From Nitrospirota bacterium (GTDB lineage: Bacteria > Nitrospirota > Nitrospiria > 2-01-FULL-66-17), in the NCBI GenBank assembly GCA_016201825.1, contig JACQCD010000059.1, forward strand, positions 1-41,452: a stretch of DNA of 41,452 bases, given 5' to 3'. A model generated the notes under the pieces. The model saw only the letters and a program-made list of their open reading frames with translations. It made no database searches and was not told the origin of the DNA. The translations under genes were made by a program, and so were the position numbers. Of this stretch, positions 41,325-41,452 are shown piece after piece (positions within the stretch are counted from its first letter, which is position 1; every line of letters begins with the position of its first letter).

Positions 41325-41452
41325 GTCGGGTAGACCCGGGTGTTGCCACCCGGGTCCCCCACAGATCCGGACGTGCGCAATTCGCGCATCCGGCTCTTCG
41401 GCTCACGGATTCGCTGCGTGACGATAGATCGAATGGACGACCCTTGGTGGTG
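41325..41452 (-). mobile_element. Group II intron, 3' end (domains V and VI)
   Basis: On the minus strand, domain V lies at about 41396-41364: GAGCCGGA, then TGCGC-loop-GCGCA, a two-base CG bulge and TCCGGATC, including the catalytic AGC triad. Domain VI follows at 41356-41333 as a perfect 10-bp stem (GACCCGGGTG/CACCCGGGTC) with a GCAA tetraloop, then TACCCGAC, which would end the intron at 41325 with the usual A-pyrimidine. The layout resembles bacterial introns that carry a reverse transcriptase/maturase just before domain V. That gene would lie beyond 41452; a frame ending in a TGA at about 41405 may be its last codons. Confidence 0.8.

Noticed and set aside
1-41452. CRISPR array, prophage, integrase or complete insertion sequence
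   Set aside because: No regularly spaced repeats and no transposase, integrase or phage structural genes were seen on either strand; the only mobile element is the intron end at the right edge.

Overview
The window is GC-rich (mostly above 60% by eye) and comes from a Gram-negative, two-membrane bacterium: it carries lptD for LPS assembly, lipoprotein and Sec signals, several c-type cytochromes and an FIS-like set of housekeeping genes (dnaE, accA, accD, folC, ispH, moeA). The phylum cannot be fixed from sequence alone. The accD-folC-lptD and dnaE-accA arrangements and the multihaem cytochromes would fit an environmental Nitrospirota, NC10 or deltaproteobacterial-type lineage, but this is a weak inference.

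Layout. 1-3147 (minus): a fatty-acid beta-oxidation operon, acyl-CoA ligase > thiolase > 3-hydroxyacyl-CoA dehydrogenase (cut by the window edge), behind a good sigma70-type promoter and a palindrome. 3346-3903 (plus): YqgE/AlgH protein. 3900-15324 (minus): a long co-directional run that reads AIM24-family protein > M48 membrane protease > double zinc-ribbon protein > SAM methyltransferase > moeA > stand-alone RAM/AsnC domain > FG-GAP/UnbV lipoprotein > unknown membrane protein > GT-C type membrane protein > di-haem oxidoreductase fused to a seven-fold BNR/sortilin-type propeller. 15492-18403 (minus): a small membrane protein and the helicase hrpB. 18636-21737 (plus): a membrane PAS-GAF-GGDEF-EAL signalling protein. 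21884-23374 (minus): aldehyde dehydrogenase. 23614-24139: two decayed small genes side by side, a DUF2203 gene with an internal TGA and a relic of an iron-trafficking (YggX-like) gene. 24172-26323 (minus): pentahaem cytochrome and ispH. 26456-29052 (minus): quinone reductase, a short-chain dehydrogenase fused to a zinc ribbon, and a TetR regulator; near-identical operators lie before the dehydrogenase and before tetR. 29252-30430 (plus): FIST sensory-domain protein. 30470-34865 (minus): tightly coupled accD-folC-lptD. 34947-35423 (minus): a stand-alone PolX-type N-terminal domain. 36061-40577 (plus): dnaE-accA, with accA broken by one in-frame TAA. 40637-41085 (minus): two tandem DUF433 genes. 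41325 to the end (minus): the 3' end (domains V and VI) of a group II intron whose reverse transcriptase lies beyond the window.

Functional themes: acyl-CoA metabolism (degradation at the left, carboxylase subunits at the right), envelope and extracytoplasmic proteins, and haem proteins of the periplasm. I found no clear complete novel defence or mobile system. The most unusual items are the in-frame 30-bp palindromic tandem repeat inside dnaE, the stop codon in the essential gene accA, the overlooked pair of decayed genes near 24 kb, the shared TetR operator, the dehydrogenase/zinc-ribbon fusion that keeps an internal Shine-Dalgarno, and the di-haem/propeller fusion.
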